A stretch of 33,539 nt of DNA, taken from NCBI GenBank assembly GCA_004213555.1, contig SHAP01000013.1:1-33539 (forward strand). Reading direction: 5' to 3'. A program made the position numbers and the translations under genes. Positions within the stretch are counted from its first letter, which is position 1; every line of letters begins with the position of its first letter. This DNA is from Phycisphaeraceae bacterium (GTDB lineage: Bacteria; Planctomycetota; Phycisphaerae; Phycisphaerales; SM1A02). The notes beneath the pieces were generated by a model. The model was not told where the DNA came from. It did not search any database and saw nothing but the letters and a program-made list of their open reading frames with translations. Positions 24,260 to 33,152 of the stretch are shown here, in pieces.

Positions 24260-24982
24260 ATGAATTGGGGCACGATCATTTTTGTCTTGGTCGCCGTTGC
24301 GCAGGGGTATGCAAAGTGGCGAAAAAAACAAGCAGATGAAGCCAAGCGGGCAGAAGCAACCGCGGCCAAGAAAAATGTCACGCGTCAGGCGGAATGGCAA
24401 AAATTGCAAGCTGATTCTTCGGATCAGCCCGTTCCAGCAGTCGATGAACCCACGCCAGCCCCAAATGCTGGCTCTCCGTGGACGCCCGGGGATCGGGATC
24501 CCGAGCGAGGGGGTGAGCGACTTCTGGCCCAAGCAAGGAACACCCAAGCCCGGGCTGACATCGGCGGTTCAGCGCCGGCGGATGTCCCAGTGGAGCCCCT
24601 TGCCGGGGGTCCTTCTGGCACAAAGGGGCCAATCAAGTCGTCCCGCGAGCCGGATGTGGATCTCATTTTGAAGGGTTTCGGTCTCGATGCCGGGGAGACC
24701 ACCATCAGTTCGAACGCTCGTATTGAGGACCTGGAAGAAGAACTGAACGTGTTGCGGCAGCGTCAAAGCACCCTGTTGCGAAATTGGAAGAAGTTGCGTG
24801 ATGAACGGGACGCCTTGGCCATGCAGTTGGAAAGGGCCAACTTGGCCCCGGTCGCTGCGGGAGGCCAACCGGCCTCGCAGGGGCTGGTTGATCGCCTCAG
24901 GTCACCCATGGGGGCCCGCGAAGCTTTTGTGGTTGCCGAGATTTTGGGCCCACCTGCTGGCAGCAAGCGTTCTGGGGCCTGA
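24260..24982 (+). CDS. Membrane-anchored coiled-coil protein of unknown function
   Basis: 240 residues. One N-terminal membrane helix (about 3-19) is followed by a basic stretch (KWRKKQADEAKRAEATAAKK), a long Pro/Gly/Ala-rich disordered linker (55-130) and a predicted coiled coil at about 152-194 (heptad-like DLEEELNVLRQRQSTLLRN and on). The C-terminus has the compact motif SPMGAREAFVVAEILGPPAG, which looks conserved and may be a docking peptide. No enzymatic motif is seen. It follows the ABC exporter by 31 bp. A scaffolding role at the inner membrane is possible but is inference. Confidence 0.78.
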   Translation: MNWGTIIFVLVAVAQGYAKWRKKQADEAKRAEATAAKKNVTRQAEWQKLQADSSDQPVPAVDEPTPAPNAGSPWTPGDRDPERGGERLLAQARNTQARADIGGSAPADVPVEPLAGGPSGTKGPIKSSREPDVDLILKGFGLDAGETTISSNARIEDLEEELNVLRQRQSTLLRNWKKLRDERDALAMQLERANLAPVAAGGQPASQGLVDRLRSPMGAREAFVVAEILGPPAGSKRSGA

Positions 24983-24998
24983 TCTCTTCACAATTGGC

Positions 24999-25040
24999 GA
25001 AGATCGTGACAAGTTTACGGAAGATCGCGTATGTTTTACG
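24999..25040 (+). repeat. Imperfect 21-bp tandem repeat upstream of accB
   Basis: Two adjacent 21-bp units (24999-25019 and 25020-25040) share GAAGATCG at the start and TTTACG at the end; the middle differs. The period is two helical turns, as expected for paired binding of a regulator on one DNA face. It coincides with the accB promoter candidate. Confidence 0.6.
25006..25035 (+). promoter_or_regulatory. Candidate promoter of accB-accC
   Basis: GTGACA (25006-25011), an 18-bp spacer and TATGTT (25030-25035). The start of transcription would leave a leader of about 33 nt carrying GGAGA before ATG 25075. Confidence 0.45.
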
Positions 25041-25074
25041 TTCCTGACGTTTGCTTGGGATCGGAGAAGCCTGC

Positions 25075-25572
25075 ATGTTGGATATTCGAAAGTTGAAAGA
25101 ACTGATTCGGTTGATGGTCGAAAATGAGTTGACCGAGATCGACCTGAAGGATGAGAAAGAGACGGTGAGTCTTCGCCGAGAAGGTTCGCAGGCCCCAGTG
25201 GTGCAGGTGTCCCCAACTCCATCCGCGCCGCCGGCTGCCCCGGCGCCTGCCATGGCCTCAGCACCTGCACCGGCCCCAACGGCTCCCGCCGCCGCCCCGG
25301 CCAGTGAACCCTCCCCAGCCGACACGTCCAATCTGGAACAGATCACCAGTCCCATGGTGGGCACGTTCTACTCCGCGGCCAAGCCGGAGTCCCCAGCCTT
25401 TGCCAAGGTCGGTGATACCGTCACGGCCGACACCACTGTTTGCATCGTTGAGGCGATGAAGATTTTTAACGAAATCAAGGCTGAGCAGTCCGGGGTCATC
25501 GAAAAGGTCTTGGTGAGCAACGGTGACTCTGTCGAGTTTGGGCAAGCTTTGTTCCTGGTGCGGCCGGCCTGA
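25075..25572 (+). CDS. accB: Acetyl-CoA carboxylase biotin carboxyl carrier protein
   Basis: 165 residues. The N-terminal helical part (DIRKLKELIRLMVENELTEIDLKD) is followed by a Pro/Ala linker (44-80) and the biotinyl domain. The biotin-bearing Lys is K129 in VEAMKIFNEI. The thumb region ITSPMVGTFYSAAKPESPAF is typical of BCCP. It carries carboxyl groups from AccC to the carboxyltransferase for malonyl-CoA synthesis. GGAGA lies about 9 nt before ATG 25075. The gene is 3 bp upstream of accC, the standard accBC pair. Confidence 0.98.
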   Translation: MLDIRKLKELIRLMVENELTEIDLKDEKETVSLRREGSQAPVVQVSPTPSAPPAAPAPAMASAPAPAPTAPAAAPASEPSPADTSNLEQITSPMVGTFYSAAKPESPAFAKVGDTVTADTTVCIVEAMKIFNEIKAEQSGVIEKVLVSNGDSVEFGQALFLVRPA

Positions 25573-25575
25573 TTC

Positions 25576-26922
25576 ATGTTTGAACGCATTCTGATCGCCA
25601 ACCGGGGAGAGATTGCTCTCCGCATCATTCGCGCCGCACGAGAACTCGGTTGCGAAACCGTCTGTGTTTACTCGGAAGCGGACCAAGATGGTCCTTGGCT
25701 CGAGGCCGCCGATCACGCCGTCTGCATCGGTCCCGGTCCCGCCAAAGACTCGTATTTGCGTATTGACCGCATCATTGCCGCCGCCGAAGTTTCCAAAGCC
25801 GATGCAATTCATCCGGGCTATGGGTTCTTGGCGGAGCGGGCCGACTTCGCCGAAGTTTGCCGAGACTGTGAGATTTCCTTCATTGGTCCTTCACCTGAAG
25901 CCATGGGGCTTTTGGGCGACAAAATCAGCGCGAAGAAATTGGCCCGCGAAGTGGGCACCCCCATCTTCCCCGGCACCGAAGACGCGGTTGAGGATGTGGA
26001 TGAAGCCGTGACGGTGGCCCAAGAAATTGGTTTTCCGGTCATTGTGAAAGCCGCGGCCGGTGGGGGTGGACGTGGCATGCGGATTGTGCGTGAAGCGTCT
26101 GAACTTCGCGGTGCGATTGAATCAGCTTCCAGCGAAGCTTTGGCTGCTTTTGGTTCGGGCGCGGTGTACGTGGAGAAGTTCCTCGAGAAGGCACGTCACG
26201 TCGAAGTCCAGTGCTTGGGCGATTCCCATGGAAATGCCATTCACCTTTTTGACCGAGATTGTTCCAGCCAACGTCGACACCAAAAGTTGATTGAAGAAGC
26301 CCCCGCTCCGGCGGTTGATCCGGTGAAACGCTTGGAAACCGCAGAGGCCGCCGCCCGATTGCTTCGTGAAGCGGAGTATTGCGGTGCAGCCACCGTTGAA
26401 TTCCTAATGGACGCCAACGGCGATTACTCCATGCTGGAGGTCAACACTCGGGTGCAGGTTGAACACTGTGTGACCGAAATGGTCACTGGAATCGACATCG
26501 TGCAGGCTTCCATTCGGGTGGCCGCCGGTGAGCCTTTGGGCATCGATCAATCCGAGGTCAAAGTTAGTGGTCACTCCATCGAATGTCGCATCAACGCGGA
26601 AGATCCCGAGCGTGATTTCATGCCGCAGGCCGGTGAAGTGAAGACGTTTGTCGCGCCGGGGGGACTTGGTGTTCGTATGGACTCGCATGTCCGCTCGGGC
26701 TACCGCATTCCGCCGTTCTACGACTCCATGATTGGCAAGTTGATCGTGCACGCGCCTTCACGCGACGAGGCCATCACCCGCATGCGGGGCGCTTTGTCAG
26801 ATTTGCGCATCGGCCCCGGGAAATCAACGGCACCCCTGCACTCCAAACTGTTGGATCGCCCTGAGTTCCGCACCGTGGATATGGACATCCATTGGGTGGA
26901 ACGCATGCTCAAAGAAGATTAA
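25576..26922 (+). CDS. accC: Acetyl-CoA carboxylase biotin carboxylase subunit
   Basis: 448 residues, the usual length. It carboxylates biotin on AccB with ATP and bicarbonate. Signatures: MFERILIANRGEIALRIIRA, HPGYGFLAE, the ATP-grasp glycine loop KAAAGGGGRGMRIV (158-171), HVEVQCLGD, DCSSQRRHQKLIEEAPAP, MLEVNTRVQVEHCVTEMVTG and the C-terminal GHSIECRINAEDP. All key regions appear intact. It is read with accB from the promoter near 25006 and converges on guaB with only 8 bp between the two stops. Confidence 0.98.
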   Translation: MFERILIANRGEIALRIIRAARELGCETVCVYSEADQDGPWLEAADHAVCIGPGPAKDSYLRIDRIIAAAEVSKADAIHPGYGFLAERADFAEVCRDCEISFIGPSPEAMGLLGDKISAKKLAREVGTPIFPGTEDAVEDVDEAVTVAQEIGFPVIVKAAAGGGGRGMRIVREASELRGAIESASSEALAAFGSGAVYVEKFLEKARHVEVQCLGDSHGNAIHLFDRDCSSQRRHQKLIEEAPAPAVDPVKRLETAEAAARLLREAEYCGAATVEFLMDANGDYSMLEVNTRVQVEHCVTEMVTGIDIVQASIRVAAGEPLGIDQSEVKVSGHSIECRINAEDPERDFMPQAGEVKTFVAPGGLGVRMDSHVRSGYRIPPFYDSMIGKLIVHAPSRDEAITRMRGALSDLRIGPGKSTAPLHSKLLDRPEFRTVDMDIHWVERMLKED

Positions 26923-26930
26923 ACCCTTGC

Positions 26931-28415
26931 TCAATTCCCACCATTTTTGGTGGTGTAGTTGCTGCTTTCGCGGGTGATCGTGATGTCATGGGGATGGCTT
27001 TCCACCAAGCTCGCTCCGGTGATCCGCACAAATCTGGCGTTGTTCCGAAGTTCATCAATGGTGCCGCAGCCGCAGTAGCCCATGGTGGACCGCAAGCCGC
27101 CCACAAACTGGTACACCAAGTCCGAGAGCGATCCGCGGTAGGGCACCGCGCCTTCCACACCCTCGGGCACGAACTTGCGTGATTCGCGTTCGCCTTGGGC
27201 ATATCTGTCGGCGCTGCCGGCGGCCATGGCCCCCTCGGAACCCATACCGCGATAGGTCTTGAAGCGCCTTCCTCCTCGCAGAATGACTTCTCCCGGCGAT
27301 TCGTCGAGTCCCGCAAACATGGACCCCAGCATCACGCTGCTTGCTCCGGCGGCAATCGCTTTGCCAATGTCTCCGGATTGACGAATACCACCATCGGCAA
27401 TCACGGGCACTCCTGCGGGTTCGGCGACCGAGACAGCTTCCGAGACGGCCGTGAGTTGGGGGACGCCCACGCCCGTGACCACTCGGGTGGTGCAGATGGA
27501 TCCAGGCCCAATGCCCACTTTGACGGCATCGGCACCCGCATCGATCAAGGCCTTGGCGCCGTCGGCGGTCCCAACGTTGCCGGCGATGACCTCGATGTCG
27601 AACTTGGACTTCACTTCGCGAACGGTTTCCAAGACATTTTGTGAGTGTCCATGGGCGGTGTCGACGATCAGCACGTCCACTTCCGCCTCGACCAATGCCG
27701 CGACCCGTTCGTATTGGTGCACGCCCACGGCTGCGCCGACCCGAAGACGTCCCCGATCATCCCGGCAGGCCATGGGATGGGAACGAACCTTTTCGATGTC
27801 ACGCATGGTGATCAGCCCGGCAAGGTGCCCCGATGGGTTCACCAAGAGAAGCTTTTCGACCCGGGCGTTGTTCAGCAGGGCCTCGGCTTCCTCGAGGGTG
27901 GTTTCGGCGGGGGCGGTGACGAGGTTTTCTCGAGTCATCACTTCTTGAATTCGAGCTTCGCTTCCCGACGCCCATTTCATGTCTCGGCTGGTCAAAATGC
28001 CGACCAAGCGTCCTCGGGAGGTGCCGTCTTCGGTGATGGGAAAGCCCGAGACATGGTGGGTGGCCATCAACGTTCGCGCTCGCTCCAGCCCGTCTTCGGG
28101 ACGCAACGTGACCGGATCGGAAATCACTCCGTTCTGGCTGCGTTTGACCGTTCGAACGGCCGTGGCTTGTGATTCGACGTCCAAATTCTTGTGGACGATG
28201 CCGATTCCGCCCTCTTGGGCCAAGGCGATGGCGAGGGGGGCTTCGGTCACGGTGTCCATGGGGGCCGACAGCAGCGGAATCCCGATGCGAATCCCCCTGG
28301 TGAGGCGGGTTTCGGTGCATGCGGCATCTGGCGTGATGTTTGAAGCGGCGGGAACGAGGAGGAGGTCATCGAAGGTGACACCTTCGCCCAGAATCTTGTC
28401 TTGCAATGAGGCCAT
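26931..28415 (-). CDS. guaB: Inosine-5'-monophosphate dehydrogenase
   Basis: 494 residues. IMPDH oxidises IMP to XMP, the committing step of GMP synthesis. The barrel starts with [16 protein letters not shown] and is interrupted by two CBS domains (about 95-215), which regulate the enzyme by nucleotide binding. The catalytic loop [13 protein letters not shown] has C308. [24 protein letters not shown], the flap region with [10 protein letters not shown] and GAVPYRGSL are normal. The mRNA is predicted to start at or next to the ATG, since a good promoter ends 5 nt upstream and there is no Shine-Dalgarno sequence. Confidence 0.98.
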   Translation of the reverse strand: MASLQDKILGEGVTFDDLLLVPAASNITPDAACTETRLTRGIRIGIPLLSAPMDTVTEAPLAIALAQEGGIGIVHKNLDVESQATAVRTVKRSQNGVISDPVTLRPEDGLERARTLMATHHVSGFPITEDGTSRGRLVGILTSRDMKWASGSEARIQEVMTRENLVTAPAETTLEEAEALLNNARVEKLLLVNPSGHLAGLITMRDIEKVRSHPMACRDDRGRLRVGAAVGVHQYERVAALVEAEVDVLIVDTAHGHSQNVLETVREVKSKFDIEVIAGNVGTADGAKALIDAGADAVKVGIGPGSICTTRVVTGVGVPQLTAVSEAVSVAEPAGVPVIADGGIRQSGDIGKAIAAGASSVMLGSMFAGLDESPGEVILRGGRRFKTYRGMGSEGAMAAGSADRYAQGERESRKFVPEGVEGAVPYRGSLSDLVYQFVGGLRSTMGYCGCGTIDELRNNARFVRITGASLVESHPHDITITRESSNYTTKNGGN

Positions 28416-28420
28416 AGTTC

Positions 28421-28449
28421 ATTGTGGTGTTTTGGCCTCAAATCGTCAA
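28421..28449 (-). promoter_or_regulatory. guaB promoter predicting a leaderless transcript
   Basis: On the minus strand TTGACG (28449-28444), a 17-bp spacer and CACAAT (28426-28421). Only GAACT separates the -10 from the ATG at 28415, so the usual initiation point falls on the start codon. Confidence 0.65.
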
Positions 28450-28499
28450 CTGGAGCCACCCGAACCGCGTTCTCCGTTCGTTGATTGGGGCGTATCCGC

Positions 28500-28505
28500 T
28501 ATTCT
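28500..28505 (+). promoter_or_regulatory. Possible -10 element of the PilT-like operon
   Basis: TATTCT, about 48 nt before the proposed TTG start. No good -35 at 16-18 bp. TTGACT at 28513-28518 is an alternative -35 without a clear -10. Confidence 0.25.
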
Positions 28506-28552
28506 GGACCGCTTGACTTGGCGGCTCGGCCGCGAACTTTGGAGACATTGCT

Positions 28553-29719
28553 TTGGGACACGCCGCTGAATCTGGTTCAATCATGGCCAACCCCGTCCAC
28601 CACGATTCGGGGACCGAGGCCGGAGAGGGGTTGAAGGCCTGGCGTCTTTACCTCCGGACTTGTATCGAGAACGCCGCTTCTGACCTCCACATCAAATCAG
28701 ATGCTCCTCCGAAGATCAGGATCCGGGGAGAACTTCGCAAGATGGCCGCGCCAAATTGCACCAAGGATTTGATGTTCCAAATTGCCAAGGACGTGCTCGA
28801 CGAATCGCAGTACGCGATGTTCTCGCAAAAAGGGCAGATCGACTTTGCGTACGACTACGAATCCACGAATACGGACGATGATGTGGTTCGCCGCTTCCGG
28901 GTGAACTTGTTCATGGCTCGCGGGAAGCCCGCCATTGCTGCCCGTTTGATCACCAGCCAGATCATGGACTTCGAGAGCTTGAACCTTCCTGAAGTTTTGG
29001 GTGATGTCTCCATGCGAGCCCAAGGCTTGATTTTGTTTGCCGGGGTGACCGGTTCTGGCAAGTCGACTTCGATTGCTTCGATGCTGCAGTACGTCAATCA
29101 ACGCAAGCGTTGCCACATCGTCACCATCGAGGACCCCATCGAATACCTGTTCCAAGACGACAAAGCCAACATCAACCAGCGTGAAGTTGGCATCGACTGT
29201 TTGTCCTTCAACGAAGCCCTGCGGGCCCTGGTGCGGGAAGACCCCGATATCGTGCTCGTGGGTGAAATGCGGGACTATGAGACCTTTGAGGCTGCTATTC
29301 GAGCGGCCGAAACCGGCCACTTGGTGTTTGGAACGATCCACGCGTCTTCTGCATGGCAGACTTTTGGCCGGATCTATGACCTCTTCCCTGAGGGTGAGCG
29401 CGAGCAGATTCGCAAACTGTTGTCGTACAACCTGCAGGCCATCATCTACCAGCGATTGCTGCCGACGTTGAAGCCAGAAGTGGCACGGGCTCCTGCCCTT
29501 GAGATTCTGCTTAACACCCCGATCGTTCAGAAGTACATCTTCGAAGGCCGAGAAAAGGACCTCCTTGAGGTTATGAAGAACAGCATCGATGAAGGGATGC
29601 AGGACTTCACGACCGCCCTCGCCGACCTGGTGGAAAGCGAAATGGTTCACCACAAGGTTGCTATCGAAGCAAGTCCCCGTCCCGAAGAACTCAAGATGCG
29701 TCTCAAAGGCATCGGCTAA
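28553..29719 (+). CDS. PilT/PilU-like secretion ATPase
   Basis: 388 residues from TTG 28553, or 378 from ATG 28583. TTG is favoured because GGAGA lies 7 nt before it, while the ATG has no ribosome binding site. It belongs to the type II/IV secretion ATPases of the PilT branch, hexamers that drive pilus retraction. The N-terminal domain has ASDLHIKSDAPPKIRIRGEL. All catalytic boxes are intact: Walker A GVTGSGKS (164-171), Asp box TIEDPIEY, Walker B DIVLVGEMRD (E238) and His box GTIHASSAWQT (H263). GMQDFTTAL near the end is typical of PilT/PilU. There is no pilin, PilB, PilC or prepilin peptidase nearby; the next genes encode a degenerate relative and a CvpA-like protein. Confidence 0.9.
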   Translation: MGHAAESGSIMANPVHHDSGTEAGEGLKAWRLYLRTCIENAASDLHIKSDAPPKIRIRGELRKMAAPNCTKDLMFQIAKDVLDESQYAMFSQKGQIDFAYDYESTNTDDDVVRRFRVNLFMARGKPAIAARLITSQIMDFESLNLPEVLGDVSMRAQGLILFAGVTGSGKSTSIASMLQYVNQRKRCHIVTIEDPIEYLFQDDKANINQREVGIDCLSFNEALRALVREDPDIVLVGEMRDYETFEAAIRAAETGHLVFGTIHASSAWQTFGRIYDLFPEGEREQIRKLLSYNLQAIIYQRLLPTLKPEVARAPALEILLNTPIVQKYIFEGREKDLLEVMKNSIDEGMQDFTTALADLVESEMVHHKVAIEASPRPEELKMRLKGIG

Positions 29720-29745
29720 CCCGGCTGCTTATGCAGGAGACTTTC

Positions 29746-31434
29746 ATGTCTGCAATTTCACTCCCCACTCTTCTTGGCGATCTTGGCCCACTGTGGCTGG
29801 TCTCGCCGGTCAAGCCCATTTTGGCTCTGATGCCATTCTTGCCTTGGGCTTGGGCCATTTCCACCCATCTGGAAAAGGATGCCGATCGACTGCTGCTCGG
29901 TCGCAACAAGTGGAACGCCATCCACATGAGTGCAGGCATCATGGCCGTACTTTCGGTCCTTTTTGTGCCCATCTTCTGGATCGGATGGCCTTTGGCAATG
30001 GTGCTGCTGTTTACCCCGGTTTTCGTTTACGTCAGTGTGCGGAATCAGAAGTCGGACAAGCAATGGGAACCATTGAACTTCCAAAAGCACCTTGGTGACG
30101 ATGGTAAAAAGGAAGACAAAAAACTTCTCAAGGAGCTGCGGTATCAATTCCTCGATGCTCAAGGGGCTCCCATCTCCATTCCAGACGCCGAGTCGGAAGC
30201 GTTCCAAATTATGGCCGCCGCCTCCGAACTGCCTTTTGGTGTATTGGTGCGTGGTGCGACCCGAGTGGAGCTTCTGGTGACCGAAGCTGGCACGGTGGGC
30301 ACCTCCGTCATCAATGGGCTTCGTGAACAACTGGACCCCATGCCAGCCAAAATGGGCCTCAAAATCCGCGAGTTTTACTGCGGCCTTGCTGGGATAGATG
30401 CCGCCGATCTTCGTCGTCAGCAATACGGCAAGTTTGGCCTGCAGGGTCAAGCCGGAAAGACCAACGTCAGCATGTTTCTTTCCGGAACAAAAAAGGGGCT
30501 CCATCTTCGTCTCGAGTTCGATATGGCTCGCCGCTTGAAACGAGATTGGCACGTGCTTGGACTGACAGCATCGCAGGTGGATTCTTTTGAGGGCCATTTC
30601 GACCTTGGGGCTCCTGGGGGATTCGTTCTCCTTTCTGCACCGCCATTGCAAGGGCTCTCCACTCTTTCTTATGGATTCCTCGGACGGCATGACGCGTATC
30701 TGCAAAATGTTCGGGCTCTGGAACGTCAGCCGTTGATCACCCTCGACGGTGTGGACATGATTGAGTACGACGCTGAGGAGTACGCCGAGGGCTACTCCCG
30801 GCATCTCACGGCCGTGCTGCGTCGGGATCCTGACGTGGTCATGGTGGACCCCATTGATGAAGACAAGACCACCGTCCGAACGTTGCTCGAAACCGATGAG
30901 CCACCGGTGATCTACCTGCCGCTGCGGGCCGGGTCCTTGGGGGAAAGTCTGCAGAAGTTCATGACCCTCGCTGGTGGCGATGCCAAGGCCGCGGTGAAGA
31001 ATCTCAAATATGTAGTGCACCAGAGGCTGGTTCGTCGACCCTGTCCCGATTGCTCGGTGCCGCTCAACGCAACTCCGGAGTTGCTGCAAAAGCTCGGCTT
31101 AAGTGAGGAAGAGGGCGCAGGGCTGGTCAAAGGACTTGGTCAGGTGGAAGTGAAGCCCGGACGCTTCGAGACGTGCGAGCGTTGTCAAGGCTCTGGATTC
31201 AGCGGTGTAACTGGTGTGCTGGAAGTTTTGAAAGTAACCGATGAGATTCGCAGCCACTTGGCCAACAAAGATCTCAAAGCGGCTCTGGTTGCAGCACGAC
31301 GCGAAGGCAAGATCAGTCTTCAAGAAGCCGCCGTCAAAGCTGCTGGTGAAGGTCGAACCACCATCGAAGAAATCAGTCGAGCTTTCGCTCCGGCCCGTAA
31401 GGCGGCCCCCGCCAATCAGGAGGCTTCAGCATGA
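29746..31434 (+). CDS. Membrane-anchored GspE/PilB-like protein with degenerate ATPase motifs
   Basis: 562 residues; AGGAGA is 6 nt before ATG 29746. The N-terminus has two or three membrane helices (about 15-40, 62-100), unlike normal cytoplasmic GspE. From residue 150 the order of a GspE/PilB ATPase can be followed, but the motifs are lost. In the Walker A position (about 296-305) it reads LSAPPLQGLST, without the GK[ST]. The Walker B position reads DPDVVMVDPIDED, lacking the GE[IM]RD pattern. The His box is gone (IYLPLRAGS). The zinc-binding tetracysteine region is kept (C433, C436, C477, C480: RPCPDC, CERCQGSGFSGVTGVLEVL). It is therefore probably a non-hydrolysing relative, possibly a membrane platform for the upstream PilT-like ATPase. 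Residues 100-150 are charged and unassigned. Confidence 0.85.
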   Translation: MSAISLPTLLGDLGPLWLVSPVKPILALMPFLPWAWAISTHLEKDADRLLLGRNKWNAIHMSAGIMAVLSVLFVPIFWIGWPLAMVLLFTPVFVYVSVRNQKSDKQWEPLNFQKHLGDDGKKEDKKLLKELRYQFLDAQGAPISIPDAESEAFQIMAAASELPFGVLVRGATRVELLVTEAGTVGTSVINGLREQLDPMPAKMGLKIREFYCGLAGIDAADLRRQQYGKFGLQGQAGKTNVSMFLSGTKKGLHLRLEFDMARRLKRDWHVLGLTASQVDSFEGHFDLGAPGGFVLLSAPPLQGLSTLSYGFLGRHDAYLQNVRALERQPLITLDGVDMIEYDAEEYAEGYSRHLTAVLRRDPDVVMVDPIDEDKTTVRTLLETDEPPVIYLPLRAGSLGESLQKFMTLAGGDAKAAVKNLKYVVHQRLVRRPCPDCSVPLNATPELLQKLGLSEEEGAGLVKGLGQVEVKPGRFETCERCQGSGFSGVTGVLEVLKVTDEIRSHLANKDLKAALVAARREGKISLQEAAVKAAGEGRTTIEEISRAFAPARKAAPANQEASA

Positions 31435-33017
31435 TTCTGTCTGTGTTGATCATCATTGTCATTGCTCTGGCCGCGTTCTGGTGGGGCAATCAAGGGGCAT
31501 TCTCCGCCCTGTTGCACATGCTTTGTGCTTTGGTGGCCGGGGCGGTTGGATTTGCTGTGTGGGAGCCGCTGGCGTTCATGTTCTTGAATGCTGGAGGTCT
31601 TCCGAAATCCATCCCTCAGTTTGCATGGGGGCTGGGCTTGGCGATTCCTTTTATTGTCACATTTGTGGTCCTGCGCGTCCTGTGCGATACGTTGGTCAAA
31701 TCAAACCTGACCTTGCCGAAAGGGGCTGAGCTGGGGGTCGGCGGGGCATGCGGTGCGGTCTCGGGCATTGTCTCCACTGGGATCTGTGTCATTGCTTTTG
31801 GCCACATGCAAGTCCCCGGCGACATCATGGGTTTTTACGGCGTCAAGCGAGATCGTGGCGGTCAATTGAAGACACGCAACAGCTTGTTGGTTCCAGTGCA
31901 CAGCATCACCGCAGGTTTGTACAACACCCTGAGCACGGGAGCGTTCGCCACTGCCCAGCCTTTGGCGGAATGGTCTCCTGAATTGGATCGAAATACCACG
32001 CTGTTCCACGACACCGTTGACGGCGGAAAGGGCGCCGTGTCCATGCCGACCAACGCCGTGAAATTCACCGGTGATCTGCATCGCGTCCAAGTTGGACCCA
32101 CTGGGGAATCTTTGGTGGTTGGTTTGGAATTCACCAGCAAAGCCATGGACCATGGCAACCGTCTCACCATCACGAATTCACAGGTTCGCCTCGTGTCTGC
32201 CCAGGGTGAAGTTCAGCATCCAGAAGGTTGGTTCAGCCAATGGGGGTCGGCCGAAGGTCAGGGTTACTTCATGTATGACGCCGATACCAACGTCGCCTCC
32301 AGTGAGCCCGGAACCAGCAGCGCCACGTTCCACTTTGCGTTCCCGGTCAAGGCGGGATTCTCGCCAAGGTTCGTTCAAGTCAAAGGGGTTCGAATTGATC
32401 TGCGCGGTGAAGAGGAAGCGCCCATCAGCAGCACCCTGGCCGCGTACTACGCCAAGTCCACTGGCGCTCTTGCCGCAACCGGTCCTTTTGAAATTCGTGA
32501 TATCTCACGCTCGATTGATGTGACCAAGCGATTCAACGACATCCGAGCCGGCAAGAACGCCCTGCCTCCAGGGTTTACCGTGAACAGCGACAACGAGATC
32601 GTCTCAGGCAACGGCATTCTCCAGTTGGGTGGCAAGCGTCCTCCCCGGAAGCTTCGGATCCAAGGCTTGGCCGAGATTTCTGGCGCACGAATGGTCGCCA
32701 TCAATGTTTCGCGTGGAGAGCCGGCCTGCCTTTTTGATGCCAAGCCAGCTGGCCCCGACTCGGTTCGTCTGCTGACCGACCCAGCCGCGACCTACAGCCC
32801 TGTGGGGTACATCTTCAAAGATCGACGTGGGTTGCAGATCAATTTGGATCCCGCTGGTCGCTTCCCCACCGTGGCCGATCTCCCAGCGTTGCCCAGTTCT
32901 GGCAGCCAGGAGTTGACTTTGCTCTTCTATGTGACTGAAGGAGCAACCGTGACCGGCTTGAAAGTCGGCGAGCAAACGATCGGTACGTGTTTGGTCCCGG
33001 TCACGGCCAAGAACTGA
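31431..33017 (+). CDS. CvpA-like membrane protein with a large extracytoplasmic domain
   Basis: 528 residues, starting in the stop of the previous gene (ATGA). The first 125 residues hold four hydrophobic helices (about 2-18, 24-50, 64-86, 102-124) with the spacing and GNQG and GVGGACGAVSG glycine motifs of CvpA/colicin V production proteins. The remaining 400 residues are polar and beta-rich, probably outside the cytoplasmic membrane. One section (SLVVGLEFTSKAMDHGNRL and on) resembles the immunoglobulin-like extracellular domains of DUF4352 type; this is only suggestive. The last 130 residues include LRIQGLAEISGARMVAINVS and GLQINLDPAGRFPTVADLP. No enzymatic site is seen. It ends the operon with the PilT-like and GspE-like genes. 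Confidence 0.78.
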   Translation: MILSVLIIIVIALAAFWWGNQGAFSALLHMLCALVAGAVGFAVWEPLAFMFLNAGGLPKSIPQFAWGLGLAIPFIVTFVVLRVLCDTLVKSNLTLPKGAELGVGGACGAVSGIVSTGICVIAFGHMQVPGDIMGFYGVKRDRGGQLKTRNSLLVPVHSITAGLYNTLSTGAFATAQPLAEWSPELDRNTTLFHDTVDGGKGAVSMPTNAVKFTGDLHRVQVGPTGESLVVGLEFTSKAMDHGNRLTITNSQVRLVSAQGEVQHPEGWFSQWGSAEGQGYFMYDADTNVASSEPGTSSATFHFAFPVKAGFSPRFVQVKGVRIDLRGEEEAPISSTLAAYYAKSTGALAATGPFEIRDISRSIDVTKRFNDIRAGKNALPPGFTVNSDNEIVSGNGILQLGGKRPPRKLRIQGLAEISGARMVAINVSRGEPACLFDAKPAGPDSVRLLTDPAATYSPVGYIFKDRRGLQINLDPAGRFPTVADLPALPSSGSQELTLLFYVTEGATVTGLKVGEQTIGTCLVPVTAKN

Positions 33018-33022
33018 CCATC

Positions 33023-33051
33023 TTGAGCCTTGCCTCTTTCGGGGCTACACT
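33023..33051 (+). promoter_or_regulatory. tRNA-Val promoter
   Basis: TTGAGC (33023-33028), a 17-bp spacer and TACACT (33046-33051). Transcription would start just before the mature 5' end at 33061. Confidence 0.7.
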
Positions 33052-33060
33052 GAACTCTTC

Positions 33061-33134
33061 CCGCCCTTGGCGCAGTTGGCTAGCGCACTTGCATGACACG
33101 CAAGGGGTCACTGGTTCGAGTCCAGTAGGGCGGA
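33061..33134 (+). tRNA. tRNA-Val (anticodon GAC)
   Basis: 74 nt that fold as a complete cloverleaf. Acceptor stem CCGCCCT/AGGGCGG is fully paired; D arm GCGC/GCGC; anticodon stem CTTGC/GCAAG with loop ATGACAC, giving anticodon GAC; T arm ACTGG/CCAGT with loop TTCGAGT; discriminator base A. The 3' CCA is not encoded, so it must be added by the CCA-adding enzyme. A promoter and a terminator flank it, making it a single-gene unit. Confidence 0.95.
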
Positions 33135-33152
33135 CTTGAGGAAGAATGGACG

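Noticed and set aside
29758-31089. 443-codon minus-strand frame opposite the GspE-like gene
   Set aside because: The plus-strand protein has clear domain order, membrane helices, a ribosome binding site and operon context; the antisense frame has none.
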